A program made the translations under genes and the position numbers. The notes under the pieces are model-generated. The model worked only from the letters and a program-made list of their open reading frames with translations. It searched no databases and was not told the DNA's origin. Shown piece by piece: positions 63,885 through 64,000 of a stretch of DNA of 64,000 nt (positions are counted from its first letter, which is position 1; every line of letters starts with the position of its first letter). This stretch comes from Acidobacteriota bacterium (GTDB lineage: Bacteria > Acidobacteriota > Vicinamibacteria > Vicinamibacterales > UBA2999). The stretch lies in contig CAUJDN010000069.1 in the NCBI GenBank assembly GCA_963169195.1, positions 54,766 through 118,765 on the forward strand, read 5' to 3'.

Positions 63885-64000
63885 CTACTCGCTCCTGAGC
63901 GTGACCAGCGCGTCCACGCGGGACGCGCGCCAGGCCGGGCCCAGGCAGGCCAGCACCACCACCGCGCCTTCGAGCGCCGCCACGGCCAGGTAGACGCCGG
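63885..64000 (-). CDS. C-terminus of a second MacB/FtsX-type ABC permease (cut by window edge)
   Basis: Reading the minus strand from the right edge gives GVYLAVAALEGAVVVLACLGPAWRASRVDALVTLRSE and a TAG at 63885-63887. The PAWRASRVDALVTLR ending is that of FtsX/MacB permeases, as in the gene ending at 4530. No more of the gene is in the window. Confidence 0.75.
   Translation of the reverse strand, partial: GVYLAVAALEGAVVVLACLGPAWRASRVDALVTLRSE

Overview
The window is a very GC-rich bacterial chromosome segment. An Oar-like TonB receptor fragment, MacB/FtsX-type 'orphan' ABC permeases (one complete, one at the right edge), M16 peptidase pairs, secreted beta-propellers and many signal-peptide proteins suggest an Acidobacteriota-like soil bacterium, perhaps Vicinamibacteria. 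That placement is inferred from gene content, not from a marker gene. I saw no rRNA, tRNA, CRISPR array, prophage or intact insertion sequence.

Layout. 1-5.7 kb: the N-terminus of a TonB-dependent receptor (minus), a serine beta-lactamase-like hydrolase, an ABC permease, and an AbiEii-like nucleotidyltransferase with a 4-nt-overlapping partner. 6-17.3 kb: a complete clade II (atypical) nitrous oxide reductase cluster. It comprises an FAD/Fe-S oxidoreductase, Rieske protein, cytochrome b, pentaheme cytochrome c, nosZ, a membrane protein, nosD, nosF, nosL and nosY. 17.4-18.7 kb: a Crp/Fnr regulator and a hemerythrin, transcribed toward nos. A 16-bp palindrome, TATGAC-N4-GTCATA, lies about 47 nt upstream of both the first gene of the nos run and the hemerythrin gene, which suggests one regulon controlled by the adjacent Crp/Fnr protein. 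18.7-34.5 kb: housekeeping and accessory genes, including a glycosyltransferase/PHP pair, PhoX-like phosphatase, argG, Acg-type nitroreductase, methyltransferase/cupin, a three-gene overlapping operon with an exported aldolase-like protein, a secreted methyltransferase, a GGDEF-EAL protein and an old yellow enzyme.

34.6-42 kb holds the most unusual gene set: ribA (GTP cyclohydrolase II), a membrane sulfatase-like protein, a CDP-alcohol phosphatidyltransferase, a zinc-type dehydrogenase without obvious metal sites, a PTPS/QueD homolog lacking most catalytic residues, a GT4 glycosyltransferase and two SAM methyltransferases. Together they could build a GTP-derived pteridine- or pyrimidine-like compound that is glycosylated, methylated and perhaps attached to a membrane lipid. 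I know of no characterised product. 42-51 kb: paired active and inactive M16 peptidases, a RibD-type reductase, MFS, DUF1326/DUF2182 and two NHL propellers. 51.3-52.4 kb is a graveyard: a MITE-like element with 17-bp terminal inverted repeats, related repeat copies and a broken hupE. 52.4-64 kb: MarR/YceI with visible operators, a frameshifted sigma-like gene, MFS, K+/H+ antiporter, ClC channel, TPR protein, a small iron-binding protein with a methyltransferase, a secreted propeller, SGNH lipoprotein, MarC and the end of another ABC permease.

Several gene junctions carry short tandem low-complexity repeats with 7-16 nt units, and one such tract lies in frame inside a methyltransferase gene.
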